Source: Candidatus Altimarinota bacterium
GTDB taxonomy: Bacteria > Patescibacteriota > Gracilibacteria > UBA1369 > LOWO2-01-FULL-3
Direction: 5' to 3'
NCBI GenBank assembly: GCA_023231115.1
Contig: JALNWA010000003.1
Span: forward strand, 50,505 to 114,504
Length of the DNA: 64,000 nucleotides
The notes beneath the pieces are model-generated. The model was not told the origin of the DNA. It did no database searches and saw nothing but the letters and a program-made list of their open reading frames with translations. Both the position numbers and the translations under genes were made by a program. Shown in pieces: positions 22,202 through 31,015 of this stretch. Every line of letters begins with the position of its first letter. Positions within the stretch are counted from its first letter, which is position 1.

Positions 22202-23455
22202 TTATTTAATTAGCTTTTGCTCTATTCTTTTTTGTGATGCAATCCACTTTCCGTATTTATCCCTCTTCTTGTATTTTTCTAAAGCTCTTTTTATATTTTG
22301 TATGTTGTTTATTGTTATTTTCCCGTTTGCTATTACATAATCGCCGTTTTTGAATCCAAGCTTGCTCATTATTCCCTTAAATAATTCGAGAGCTTTTTGA
22401 CTATCCGGTATGTTTTTTAAGAAATTACCAATAAAAATATTCAGATAAAATTCAATTATTTTTATGTTGTTTTCATCTAAGACAAGGCATTCTTTTACCC
22501 CTTCCATTATTTGTTCATGACTTAACTTCCTGATTTCCCTTTCATGATTTGCTTCGCCAAAATTTTGATAACTTGGTAACATTTGCCCTTGAAAAAGTGA
22601 TGACACAAACCTTCTTGCTGAAGATATTATTATTCCTGAAACCAATTCAATAGTACCTGATCTAATACTTTCAATTTTTACGCTTATGTCTAAATCCTCC
22701 GATCTTTTAAGGGATGGATTATATCCGCCGATTTCTGCATATGTTGAGGATCTAAACATAGCATTCCCTCCGGCAAGAACTCTTCCGTACGGCTTGTTTG
22801 AGCCAAAAGTTTCTGGCGGCAGTGTTTGAAGTAAAATTCTTGTTCTCTCTTTTGCCAGCGTTTTTAAAAGTAATACATCGATTTGAGCTAATAATTCTGG
22901 GTCTATCAATGTGATTCCTGCTATAGCATCGAGTTTGGGATATGACTCCATCATGTTTATATGATTGGAGACCAATCTATTGTCTACATGAATCAGGTCT
23001 GCGTCCGTGGATTGTATGTAAAAATTTTTGTCTTTTTTTGCCCTTGTCTCGTGACGCATTACGGCTAGATCTGTCAGAATTTTTCGTACTGCACCGATAG
23101 TTCTTTCGCCCGGAGAAAATTCATATTCCAATACGTGAATCTTAATCCCTGAGAATGTTTGCTGGGCTCTCAGTGCTTCTTTCAATGTATCGTCTTTCTC
23201 TACATCTTTTTCTGTATTAACAAGAACAATTATTTCCCACTTTGCAGGATTTAGCGGAGCTGTTCCTTCTTCGTTGAACTGTTTTGCAAATCCGCGAATT
23301 GCATCAAAAACATGCTTCTCTTCTAAAAAAGCTGGGATGAGCACACTTACTTGGCACTGTTCGTCCATTGCGGGAATCTCCGCATTTAGACGCTCCAAAA
23401 TGCTTGCATCTTCACCCCTTAAATTTTTTAAGTATTCTGATTCTTTGCTCTCCAT
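22202..23455 (-). CDS. family 2-like glycosyltransferase
   Basis: A 417-residue protein with a GT-A fold. CQVSVLIPAFLEEKHVFDAI is the nucleotide-sugar-binding first strand, FYIQSTDADLIHVDN has the Asp-rich metal site, and LAGGNAMFRSSTYAEIGGYN followed by KRSEDLDISVKI is the acceptor-side motif with the catalytic Asp (ED). There is no membrane helix, so it is cytosolic or peripheral. The C-terminal 130 residues are helical and unassigned. The likely role is surface polysaccharide or glycolipid synthesis. Confidence 0.82.
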   Translation of the reverse strand: MESKESEYLKNLRGEDASILERLNAEIPAMDEQCQVSVLIPAFLEEKHVFDAIRGFAKQFNEEGTAPLNPAKWEIIVLVNTEKDVEKDDTLKEALRAQQTFSGIKIHVLEYEFSPGERTIGAVRKILTDLAVMRHETRAKKDKNFYIQSTDADLIHVDNRLVSNHINMMESYPKLDAIAGITLIDPELLAQIDVLLLKTLAKERTRILLQTLPPETFGSNKPYGRVLAGGNAMFRSSTYAEIGGYNPSLKRSEDLDISVKIESIRSGTIELVSGIIISSARRFVSSLFQGQMLPSYQNFGEANHEREIRKLSHEQIMEGVKECLVLDENNIKIIEFYLNIFIGNFLKNIPDSQKALELFKGIMSKLGFKNGDYVIANGKITINNIQNIKRALEKYKKRDKYGKWIASQKRIEQKLIK

Positions 23456-23547
23456 CTTTCGTGAATCTAGATATATAGTTTAGCATAATACCATGTTCTA
23501 TAAAAATGGCAATATGTCGAGAGCTTCAGGCCAGAAATCTAAAAACC

Positions 23548-23994
23548 TCACCCCAGCATTTCCTGTACCAATTTATTTACCAAGCCACCGTCGGCTTTGC
23601 CTTTTAGTTTTGGCATTATTGCGCCCATGAGTTTGCCGATGTCGGATTTGGAGGAGGCGCCTGAAGAAGCCATTCCTTCTTTTATGATCGCTTTGATTTC
23701 GTCTTCGCTCATTTGTGGAGGGAGATATTTTTCGAGGATTTTTAGTTCCGCTTTTTCTTTTTCGGCAAGTTCGGGACGATTTCCTTTTTCAAATTGTTCG
23801 ATGGAATCTTTGCGCTGTTTGATTTCTTTTCCGACAATTTGGATTACGTCTTCGTCGTTTGCAGTTTTCTGTTCGCCTGCAGTTTCAAATTTCATGATTG
23901 ACGTTTTTAGCAGTCTTAAAGCCGAAAGTGCGACTTCGTCTTTTGATTTCATTGCAGTCATCAGGTCTTGATGTAATTGTTCTTTGAGTGTCAT
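23548..23994 (-). CDS. yqeY: GatB/YqeY domain protein
   Basis: A 148-residue helical protein of the YqeY family: MTLKEQLHQDLMTAMKSKD, LSALRLLKTSI, QRKDSIEQFEKGNRPELA, then KYLPPQMSEDEI and DIGKLMGAIMPKLKGKADG at the C-terminal tail domain. It shares the tail domain of GatB amidotransferase, and its function is thought to be tRNA-related but is not established. It follows xfp in the same direction with a 4-nt gap. Confidence 0.93.
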   Translation of the reverse strand: MTLKEQLHQDLMTAMKSKDEVALSALRLLKTSIMKFETAGEQKTANDEDVIQIVGKEIKQRKDSIEQFEKGNRPELAEKEKAELKILEKYLPPQMSEDEIKAIIKEGMASSGASSKSDIGKLMGAIMPKLKGKADGGLVNKLVQEMLG

Positions 23995-23998
23995 ATTT

Positions 23999-26362
23999 TT
24001 AAAAGGTTAGGTTTTTTATTTCGGCAGGATCATCTCCATTTTCAACAATATACTTCTGATGATCTGCGATTTTTTTATTTAACATTTTTATGATTTTGTC
24101 TTTCTTTTTTGCGACTTCTTTATTCGATTTTGCGCCTTGTTCAAGCAATTCTATCGCCAAGTGGAAACGGCTGACTTTGTTTGAAATTTTCAAATCGAAT
24201 GGAGTTGTTGTCGATCCTTTTTCGTCGTATCCGCGAATCACAAATCTTTTTGAAGATGCATATGGCCAAAGTAATTGTTCCATATCATTTATGTATCCGT
24301 GATAACTTATCACGACCGGCTTGTCTAAAGTAAAGTACTGACACAAGCCTTTTTCTGTGTTTGCACATTTTTTACTTTTGCAGTTATCGCCAAGACTTAG
24401 AGATGTTAATTCGGAAATATTTACGTATCTTATTTTAAGTTCCGGCATTAATTCTTTGCAAAGTTTTACTGCATAAATCGCTTCTTCGGTAATGTAATCT
24501 CCGGCTGATGCGAGGACTACATCAGGATTTTTTGTGGCTTCTTTGCCTGAAACCCATTCCCACGTGCCGATTCCGTTTTTGGCTTGCTCCCTTGCTTCTT
24601 TGAGCGTCAACCATTGTGGCATTTCATGTTTTCCTGCGACTATTACGGAAATTGTGTCGGGGCGCGACATCGTTTCTTCAAATGCGGCAATCAAAGAATT
24701 TGCATCTGAAGGATAATATACTTGAGAAAAATCGCTGTGTTTATGAATTATATTGCTGACGAAACTTGGATTTTGATGAGAAAATCCGTTGTGGTCCTGT
24801 CGCCATCCGAGGCTTGATAGAAGGTAAATCGCCGCGGGGACAGGCTTTCTCCATTTTATATTTAATGATTGTCGTAAAAATTTTGCGTATTGATCGACCA
24901 TGCTACAAATGATTGGAGCGAAGGCTTCGTAAGTGACAAACATTCCGTGGCGTCCTGTCAAAATATATCCCTGCATCATGCCCTGAAGCGTGTGTTCGCT
25001 GAGCATTTCAGTGACACGTCCTTCCTGTGAAATAAATTCATCATTTACTTTTATTGGCCATACGTACCCACGCAATGTCGCTTCGAAAATTTTGTGAAGT
25101 TTGTTTGATTCCAGTTCATCTGGACAAACAAGTCTGAAATTATTTTTATTTAATTTGTAAATATCGCGTAAAAATCCTCCGGCACTAACCATGCTGTTTG
25201 CTGTTTTCTCGCCTCTCTTAGCGAAAACTGCTTCATGCTTTGAAAGATTTGGAAGTTTTATTTTTTTGTAAAAATTGCCACCTACGGTGTGAAGATTTTT
25301 TCCCATTCTGTATTTTCCCGTCGGAATAAACTCTAAAATTTCTTTTTTAAGTCTGCCTTTTTCATCAACCAATTCTTTTATTTTGTAGCTTTTTAACCAT
25401 GCTTCCACGGCTTTTAATGCAGATGGATCTTTCTTCAAATCTTCAACTGGAATTCCATGAGAATGAAATGATCCTTCGATTATTTCGTTGTGGAATTTAT
25501 GAATTCCATTCCAGCCTTTTGGCGTGCGAAGTAAAATTACAGGCCACATTGGTTTTAGAATTTTATTTTCTTTGCGAGCTTTTCTTTGAATTTCTTTGAT
25601 TGAATTGTAGGCTTTCTCAAGCGCTTCAATCGTTTTTATTTCCACATTCGGTTCTTCAACAATTATTGGTTCATATCCGTATCCTGCAAAAAGTTTTTTA
25701 AGTTCCTGATTGCTCATTGTTCCGTAAATCGTCGGATTTGAAATCTTGTATCCGTTGATGTGAACTATTGGTAAAACCGCTCCGGAAGTTTTTGGATTTA
25801 AAAATTTATTTGCGTGCCAAGCCGCAGCAAGTGGCCCTGATTCCGCTTCTCCATCGCCAACCACTACTGAAACGATTAAATCCGGATTGTCTAAAGCGGC
25901 TCCGAAAGCGGTTGAAAGACTGTATCCCAATTCTCCTCCTTCAAGAATAGAACCCGGAACGGAAGGAGTAACATGACTTGGAAAACGGCTGTGCGGCCAG
26001 CTAAAATCATGTATTAATTTTTCTGTTCCTTTCTTGTCGCGAGGGAATTCTTTGTAAAAATCATGCAAAGTTTCTTCCGCGAAAAGGTTTGCTAAAACTG
26101 CTGGCGCTCCATGTCCCGGACCTGCGATAAACATCATTTCACATTTGTGTTTTGCAATGAGATAATTTAAATTTGCATAAATAAAATTCAGTCCCGGCAC
26201 AGTGCCCCAATGGCCTAACACACGCGATTTTATGTGATCTGCTGATAATTTTTTCTCAAGGAAAAAGTTGTCTTTCAGATACAACATTGCAGCGCCCATG
26301 TAGTCGGCGTATCGACGATATTTTTCCATCCATTTTAATGCTTTTTGGTCTAAATTATTCAT
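23999..26362 (-). CDS. xfp: xylulose-5-phosphate/fructose-6-phosphate phosphoketolase
   Basis: A TPP-dependent enzyme splitting xylulose-5-P or fructose-6-P with phosphate into acetyl-phosphate and an aldose phosphate. The 787 residues are the normal length. The N-terminal region has GHWGTVPGLNFIYANLNYL and GPGHGAPAV; the TPP/Mg site is VVGDGEAESGPLAAAWH; the phosphoketolase-specific SHGIPVED and QDHNGFSHQNP are present. It provides ATP through acetyl-P, which fits a fermentative CPR metabolism. Its 5' end faces a 24-bp inverted repeat and dus. Confidence 0.97.
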   Translation of the reverse strand: MNNLDQKALKWMEKYRRYADYMGAAMLYLKDNFFLEKKLSADHIKSRVLGHWGTVPGLNFIYANLNYLIAKHKCEMMFIAGPGHGAPAVLANLFAEETLHDFYKEFPRDKKGTEKLIHDFSWPHSRFPSHVTPSVPGSILEGGELGYSLSTAFGAALDNPDLIVSVVVGDGEAESGPLAAAWHANKFLNPKTSGAVLPIVHINGYKISNPTIYGTMSNQELKKLFAGYGYEPIIVEEPNVEIKTIEALEKAYNSIKEIQRKARKENKILKPMWPVILLRTPKGWNGIHKFHNEIIEGSFHSHGIPVEDLKKDPSALKAVEAWLKSYKIKELVDEKGRLKKEILEFIPTGKYRMGKNLHTVGGNFYKKIKLPNLSKHEAVFAKRGEKTANSMVSAGGFLRDIYKLNKNNFRLVCPDELESNKLHKIFEATLRGYVWPIKVNDEFISQEGRVTEMLSEHTLQGMMQGYILTGRHGMFVTYEAFAPIICSMVDQYAKFLRQSLNIKWRKPVPAAIYLLSSLGWRQDHNGFSHQNPSFVSNIIHKHSDFSQVYYPSDANSLIAAFEETMSRPDTISVIVAGKHEMPQWLTLKEAREQAKNGIGTWEWVSGKEATKNPDVVLASAGDYITEEAIYAVKLCKELMPELKIRYVNISELTSLSLGDNCKSKKCANTEKGLCQYFTLDKPVVISYHGYINDMEQLLWPYASSKRFVIRGYDEKGSTTTPFDLKISNKVSRFHLAIELLEQGAKSNKEVAKKKDKIIKMLNKKIADHQKYIVENGDDPAEIKNLTF

Positions 26363-26422
26363 GTGGAATGAGTAAGAAAAATTATTGTAAACGTCCTCAC
26401 CTAATAATATATAGGAGTTGCG

Positions 26423-26527
26423 GAAAAAGGTAAAAATGTATTTTTCTCCTTAAGCTTCTTTTATATTATAATTTAAGTTTTTTGTAATTTAACGCAATGC
26501 GTCGAAAAATACATTTTTACCTTTTTC
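26423..26527. repeat. perfect 24-bp inverted repeat with 57-bp spacer
   Basis: The arms at 26423-26446 and 26504-26527 are exact reverse complements over 24 bp (left arm starts GAAAAAGGTAAAAATG). The spacer holds smaller hairpins (ACGC-AAT-GCGT at 26492-26502, CTTAA/TTAAG). It fills most of the divergent xfp/dus intergenic region, so it is unlikely to be a terminator. Confidence 0.85.
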
Positions 26528-26564
26528 TTAAGCTATCAACATTATTATTGTTATTCTCCTGTGA

Positions 26565-26570
26565 TATAAT
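26565..26570 (+). promoter_or_regulatory. extended -10 promoter of dus (leaderless)
   Basis: TGA-TATAAT with the hexamer at 26565-26570 lies exactly 6 nt before the dus ATG. No good -35 is visible, in keeping with an extended -10 promoter. Confidence 0.65.
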
Positions 26571-26576
26571 CTGACT

Positions 26577-27620
26577 ATGAGTAATGGATTTTGGGACAAT
26601 TTGAAAAAGCCCGTGATAGGGCTTGCGCCGATGGACGGGGTTACGGATCCAGCTTTTAGGTATATTACCGCCATTACGAGTAAGCCTTCTGTAATTTTTA
26701 CTGAATTTGTGAATGTCGAAGGATTGGCTAGGGGGGCCACTAAAATGCTCTATGGTTTTTTTTATTCAAAAAAAGAACGGCCTATCGTTGCACAACTTTT
26801 CGGAACAGAAATAGATTCTTTTTATAAAGCGGCGGTGCTGATTTGTTATCTAGGTTTTGACGGAATAGATATAAATATGGGCTGTCCGGTCAACAAAATC
26901 GCCGGCAAAGGATCAGGAGCGGCATTAATAAAAAATCCAAAACTTGCAAAAAAAATAATAAAAAGTGTGCAAAAAGGAATTAATGATTTTGCGAATGGAA
27001 TAAGTCTTGAACGTGCAGGAGTGCATGAAGACGTCATTGCTTTTTGCAAAAAAAATAAAATGATTTTGAAAAAACCCGAAAAGAAAATCATTCCTTTATC
27101 TGTAAAAACAAGAATTGGATACAATGAGATTTCCGCAGAGGAGTGGGCTAAAACATTGATCGGTTTTGGAGTGAAAATTCTAACAATGCACGGTCGAACA
27201 TTTAAACAACTTTACAGCGGAGAAGCAAATTGGGAAGTTTTGGGCAAGGTCGCAAAGATTTGTAAAAAGAATGATGTTTTCTTTTTGGGGAATGGAGATA
27301 TTTCTTCAATGGCGGAGGCAAAAGAGAAAATAAAAAAATATGGATGCGACGGCGTGCTCGTAGGCAGGGCAACAAATGGCAATCCGTGGTTTTTTAAAGG
27401 AAAAGATCCTTCACTAAAAGACAGGCTGAATGCTATAAAAAAACACGTAAAATATTTTGAGAAATTAGCTTATTTGCCTTTTCAAACTTTGAAAAAACAT
27501 TTGGCGTGGTACACGAAAGGATTTGAGGGCGCAAAAGAAATGAGAATGGAATTTATGCAGGCGCAAAGCGGGAAAGACATAGAAAGAATTGTTGAAGAAT
27601 TTTCAAAAAGAATTAAATAA
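26577..27620 (+). CDS. dus: tRNA-dihydrouridine synthase
   Basis: A flavin enzyme reducing uridine to dihydrouridine in tRNA D-loops. The 347 residues show the Dus TIM barrel: GLAPMDGVTDPAFR (FMN site), IDINMGCPVNKIAGKGSGAAL with the active-site Cys, TMHGRTFKQLYSGEANW and DGVLVGRATNGNPWFF. A roughly 30-residue insertion (GISLERAGVHEDVIAFCKK to KPEKKI) interrupts the region after the Cys motif. Its stop overlaps the next start (TAATG). Confidence 0.94.
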   Translation: MSNGFWDNLKKPVIGLAPMDGVTDPAFRYITAITSKPSVIFTEFVNVEGLARGATKMLYGFFYSKKERPIVAQLFGTEIDSFYKAAVLICYLGFDGIDINMGCPVNKIAGKGSGAALIKNPKLAKKIIKSVQKGINDFANGISLERAGVHEDVIAFCKKNKMILKKPEKKIIPLSVKTRIGYNEISAEEWAKTLIGFGVKILTMHGRTFKQLYSGEANWEVLGKVAKICKKNDVFFLGNGDISSMAEAKEKIKKYGCDGVLVGRATNGNPWFFKGKDPSLKDRLNAIKKHVKYFEKLAYLPFQTLKKHLAWYTKGFEGAKEMRMEFMQAQSGKDIERIVEEFSKRIK

Positions 27621-28651
27621 TGTTTTTTATTATGACTTTCGAAAAATCAAAAAATGCGAATAATTATCAAGAAAAAATACTTTCAACCTCCGCACGACGA
27701 GACAGTATCACGGAAAAATTAACAAAAGAATTAATCTCTGTTCCTGTGCGGGATTTTATTGCTGAAGCTTGTAAGCTTTTTGAAATCGATGTACCTGATA
27801 AAGATTCTTCTTTGTCATCTTCTATTTTAAAATTGCAGGAAAAATTGGAATTTCCAAAAATTGATAAAAAAAATGGGCAAGATGGAATTCTAGGTGCAAT
27901 CACTTTTAACGCATTGGTGAACCGTTTCCCGCAGGAATTAAATCAATATCGTTTGACCGTAAAACAAAGAAATTCTTTGGGAAGTGTTGTTTCGGAAAGT
28001 GCTGTTGAAAAGAGGGAGGTTGCCATCCCTCCATCGTCTGTCGAGGTCGCGACTCCTGCAGTTGAGAACGAAAAGCCAACAAGCGCAGATCAAGTTATTT
28101 TGATCGGAGATTCTCTCACGTGTGGATATAGAGGTAAAGTTTCTATAGCCGGCAAAAAAATACCCACTTCTTATAATGGCAAATATGTAAAAGGTGGGAA
28201 ATCTATTACCAACATGAGTCGTGATTTACAGGAGCAATATAAGTCCGGAAAATTAGACAGAATAACTTCTGCTGTTATTCTCGGTGGAGCTAATAATGTA
28301 GCGGTAAATTCTGCTCAAAAAATTATAGATGCACTGAAAAACATGGTTGAAATTCTTACTTCTAAAAAACCTCCGGCACATGTAGTTCTTGTAACTTTGC
28401 CTCCGATGTTGGGATATAAAGGTTTTGTTCACAAAGAAAAAATAATGCAAAAAACCACAGAAATTAATAATTGGATACGCGCACAGGCTCAAGCTAATCC
28501 GCAAAAAATTTCCTGTGTAGATTTATATAATATGATTAACGACCCTGAAAACGCCGGTTTTACAAAACAAGGATTTACATCAGATGGACTACATTTATCC
28601 GGAAAAGGTTATGGATTGCTTGCTAGTGAAGTCAAAAAAATTATTGCCTAG
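27620..28651 (+). CDS. SGNH/GDSL hydrolase with N-terminal peptidoglycan-binding-like domain
   Basis: A 343-residue protein. Residues about 45-110 (ISVPVRDF to DGILGAITFNALVNRF) resemble the PG_binding_1 fold. After a Pro/Val linker, the SGNH hydrolase has VILIGDSLTCGYRG (block I, nucleophile Ser), ILGGANNV (block III-like) and SDGLHLSGKGY (DxxH, block V). Possible roles are de-acetylation or esterase action on cell-wall polymers, though no export signal is seen. The start overlaps the dus stop; a Met four codons in is an alternative. Its 3' end overlaps the convergent DUF763 gene by 11 bp. Confidence 0.75.
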   Translation: MFFIMTFEKSKNANNYQEKILSTSARRDSITEKLTKELISVPVRDFIAEACKLFEIDVPDKDSSLSSSILKLQEKLEFPKIDKKNGQDGILGAITFNALVNRFPQELNQYRLTVKQRNSLGSVVSESAVEKREVAIPPSSVEVATPAVENEKPTSADQVILIGDSLTCGYRGKVSIAGKKIPTSYNGKYVKGGKSITNMSRDLQEQYKSGKLDRITSAVILGGANNVAVNSAQKIIDALKNMVEILTSKKPPAHVVLVTLPPMLGYKGFVHKEKIMQKTTEINNWIRAQAQANPQKISCVDLYNMINDPENAGFTKQGFTSDGLHLSGKGYGLLASEVKKIIA

Positions 28652-29801
28652 AATTAAATAATCTTTGAATTGCACTCTTTTTTTCTGTCATACTTATGTG
28701 AGATTTTTCAACCGCTTTTTTCAAAATATCTATACTTTGATCGTATGTTTTTTTATCAACGGGATATGGTGTCGCATCTTTTCCTCCATGAGCAAAACTG
28801 TATCTTGCAGGGTCCGTGTATGAAGCCTCTGCGCCGTAAATAACCTCCGAAACAAGCGACAATGCCCGTATTGTTTTTCCGCCTACTCCTTTTTGTCCGA
28901 GCAATGTTTCGTAACTTTCCGGTTTTCTGTCGCACAACAACCAAAGAATTTTTTCGAGATATTTGCTCTGTGAAAAATTTTCATTAATGACAGGGTGTGT
29001 TGTAAATTCCGTATCTTCGAGATTTAAAAGTGTGAGTTGATTTTCATCGATTTTCATTTTCATCATTTGGGAAAGAGATGAAGAATGTCTTCGCAAAATT
29101 TGAATATCTTTCATTAACGCATTGAAATTTCCGTTCACAAATTCAACAGACATATTTCTATTTTTATCGCTTTCCTTGGCCGTCATGTTGAGTGTCTTTT
29201 CTTTTGTGAGCTGAGTGGTCATTATTCCTTTGTGCGGCTCCTCTATCAAATCTTTTAAATTGTCAGACGACCAATGGTATCTGCGCGCAGTTTGTTTTTC
29301 CAAATTCATTCCTTGTTGAACAACAGCCCATGCGCCGTTTTTTGAAAAGAAAAAACTGTGATGATAAAGGCTGTATCCGTCCTGTACAAGCGAACTATCG
29401 ACTTTCGCACTCATCTTGGAATTGTATATCAATTTGTTTGTTTGGCCGTCAGGAAGGCTTAATTTGTATCCCCAATTTGCAATTTCTTCAGGAGTTTTTC
29501 TTGAAGTTTTGCCTTTTCCTCCGCAAATAAAAAGACCCAAATCATTTTCAAATCCGCGAATTGATTCTTTTAACGCCGCAGTTAAAATTGTCGTTAAACC
29601 GCTTGCGTTCCAGTCAAATGCCAATACTGTTCCGAGTGATTGAAACCATACCGGATCGGAAATTCTTTTTATAAATTCATCCGGTCCGTACTCTGCAACC
29701 AAGATTTGAACGATTTCTCGTCCAAGCGCGACCATGCGGTCGTAGAGCCATTTCGGACACTTTCCCGTGTCCAGCGTAAATGTAGCAATTCCTCTTCTCA
29801 T
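28641..29801 (-). CDS. DUF763 family protein
   Basis: A 386-residue protein beginning MRRGIATFTLDTGKCPKWLYDRM, the conserved opening of DUF763, with GVGGKTIRALSLVSEVIYG (helix-hairpin-helix-like) and DPARYSFAHGGKDATPYPV near the end. The family is found in archaea and scattered bacteria; its function is unproven and a nucleic-acid role is suggested by the HhH-like segment. The start at 29801 matches the family N terminus and has a -10 TAGAAT 8 nt upstream; a start at 29924 would overlap trmB by over 100 bp. Confidence 0.85.
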   Translation of the reverse strand: MRRGIATFTLDTGKCPKWLYDRMVALGREIVQILVAEYGPDEFIKRISDPVWFQSLGTVLAFDWNASGLTTILTAALKESIRGFENDLGLFICGGKGKTSRKTPEEIANWGYKLSLPDGQTNKLIYNSKMSAKVDSSLVQDGYSLYHHSFFFSKNGAWAVVQQGMNLEKQTARRYHWSSDNLKDLIEEPHKGIMTTQLTKEKTLNMTAKESDKNRNMSVEFVNGNFNALMKDIQILRRHSSSLSQMMKMKIDENQLTLLNLEDTEFTTHPVINENFSQSKYLEKILWLLCDRKPESYETLLGQKGVGGKTIRALSLVSEVIYGAEASYTDPARYSFAHGGKDATPYPVDKKTYDQSIDILKKAVEKSHISMTEKKSAIQRLFNSRQ

Positions 29802-29805
29802 GGGG

Positions 29806-29815
29806 TAGAATTCTA
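29806..29815. promoter_or_regulatory. palindromic bidirectional -10 (TAGAATTCTA)
   Basis: TAGAATTCTA is a 10-bp palindrome in which the plus-strand hexamer TAGAAT (29806-29811) and the minus-strand TAGAAT (29815-29810) overlap by 2 bp. The start codons lie 6 nt (trmB, plus) and 8 nt (DUF763, minus) away, so one element would drive both leaderless genes. Confidence 0.7.
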
Positions 29816-29817
29816 TC

Positions 29818-30564
29818 ATGTCACGAAAAAAATTAAAACATTTTGCAGAGCTGAAAACTTTTGGAAATACTTTCGAAACACCTGAGGAAAAATCCAAAAT
29901 TTCTTGGCAAGAATATTTCGGCAACAGAAATCCGATAGTCTTGGAATTGGCTTGCGGTAGGGGATATTATACTCTCGCTTTGGCACAAAAATTTCCTGAT
30001 AAAAATTTTATAGGAGTTGATATCAAGGGTCATCGAATCTGGTCAGGAGCAAAAAAAGCGTTTGATGCGAAAATGGAAAATGTCGCATTTATAAGGCATT
30101 ATATTGATGAATTGAAATCATATTTTGAAAAAGACGAAGTCTCGGAAATTTGGATAACTTTTCCTGATCCGTTTCCTCCCAAGAGCAAAGCAAAAAAAAG
30201 GCTTACTTCTCCAAAATTTTTGGAAATTTATAAAAAAGTTTTGAAGCCTGAAGGATTTTTACATCTAAAAACCGACAATAAAGATTTGTTTGAGTATTCA
30301 AAAGAAACAATGGAAAAGTTTGGATTTGAAATGGAAGAAATTTTATATGATATACATGCGGAAAAACCTGTTCCGGAGCTCCTTCAAATCACGACCCATT
30401 ATGAATCGATGTTTTTGAAAGAGGGAAGAAAAATAAATTATTTACGCGCTATCAATTTAGAACAACATACATGTAGTTCAAATAAAACGCTGCGAAAAGC
30501 CATAAAACGTAAGGCAGGAACAATAAAGAAGAAATCTTCGAAAACTTCCAAAGGAAAATCATAA
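29818..30564 (+). CDS. trmB: tRNA (guanine-N7-)-methyltransferase
   Basis: Methylates G46 of tRNA variable loops. The 248 residues include VLELACGRGYYTLALAQKFP (SAM site), GVDIKGHRIWSGAKKA, the TrmB-specific ISEIWITFPDPFPPKSKAKKRL and HLKTDNKDLFEYS, and an ITTHYESMFLKEGRKINYL end block. A Lys/Ser-rich tail of about 35 residues (KRKAGTIKKKSSKTSKGKS) extends past the usual end, and this tail is what overlaps the convergent tspO gene by 113 bp. Confidence 0.95.
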   Translation: MSRKKLKHFAELKTFGNTFETPEEKSKISWQEYFGNRNPIVLELACGRGYYTLALAQKFPDKNFIGVDIKGHRIWSGAKKAFDAKMENVAFIRHYIDELKSYFEKDEVSEIWITFPDPFPPKSKAKKRLTSPKFLEIYKKVLKPEGFLHLKTDNKDLFEYSKETMEKFGFEMEEILYDIHAEKPVPELLQITTHYESMFLKEGRKINYLRAINLEQHTCSSNKTLRKAIKRKAGTIKKKSSKTSKGKS

Positions 30565-30934
30565 GCAAAATATTTGTAACTTGAAGGACCGCCATTTCTA
30601 TCAGTGAAGGCAAAAGTAAGTGTGCTTCGAAAAACATATAGCACCATCCAACATTCAAAAGCGCATTTAAAACTAACAAATAAATCACTGTGTAAGCGCC
30701 TTTAGCCATATTTATTTTGCCCTTCATTTTTTTCCATGCGACAATTACAGAAATTGCGACACATAAGAAAATGATGTTCCACGCCACTCCAAAAGCCCAG
30801 CTTGGTGGCATAAATTTTGGTTTGAAAAGCTCAGTATTTAGCCATTCCATCCCATTTGAAGTGAATGCGCCTCCAATCAATGCAACAAGAATTACAACGA
30901 GTGGTATGAAAACATATCTGTGTTTGAATTTCAT
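30452..30934 (-). CDS. tspO: TspO/MBR-family membrane protein
   Basis: A 160-residue five-helix protein. Family motifs are clear: FMPPSWAFGVAWNIIF (helix 2 start), LNALLNVGWCYMFF (helix 3) and PYVLWLFAAFYLNY (helix 5, cholesterol/tetrapyrrole-region aromatics). Bacterial TspO binds porphyrins and is linked to stress and redox sensing. It ends inside the 3' part of trmB (113-bp antisense overlap) and diverges from the Zur-like regulator. Confidence 0.92.
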   Translation of the reverse strand: MKFKHRYVFIPLVVILVALIGGAFTSNGMEWLNTELFKPKFMPPSWAFGVAWNIIFLCVAISVIVAWKKMKGKINMAKGAYTVIYLLVLNALLNVGWCYMFFEAHLLLPSLIEMAVLQVTNILLMIFLWKFSKISSLLFLPYVLWLFAAFYLNYMYVVLN

Positions 30935-30977
30935 AGGTATTTGGTTATTTTTTATAATATATACTGCGGCTTTTTCT

Positions 30978-31007
30978 TTGACAAACGCAACTGAGTTGCA
31001 TTAAGAT
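30978..31007 (+). promoter_or_regulatory. promoter with palindromic operator for the zur-znu operon
   Basis: TTGACA (30978-30983), an 18-bp spacer and TAAGAT (31002-31007), 8 nt before the regulator ATG. The palindrome GCAACT-G-AGTTGC (30987-30999), weakly extended to 30984-31002, fills the spacer, which is ideal for repression by the encoded FUR-family protein. Confidence 0.8.
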
Positions 31008-31015
31008 GTCTACAC

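Noticed and set aside
22202..23455. Mobile element at tRNA-Tyr
   Set aside because: The gene ending 5 bp from the tRNA is a normal glycosyltransferase, and no integrase or duplicated tRNA end is visible.
26423..26527. Terminator hairpin
   Set aside because: It lies between two divergently transcribed gene starts and the loop is 57 bp.
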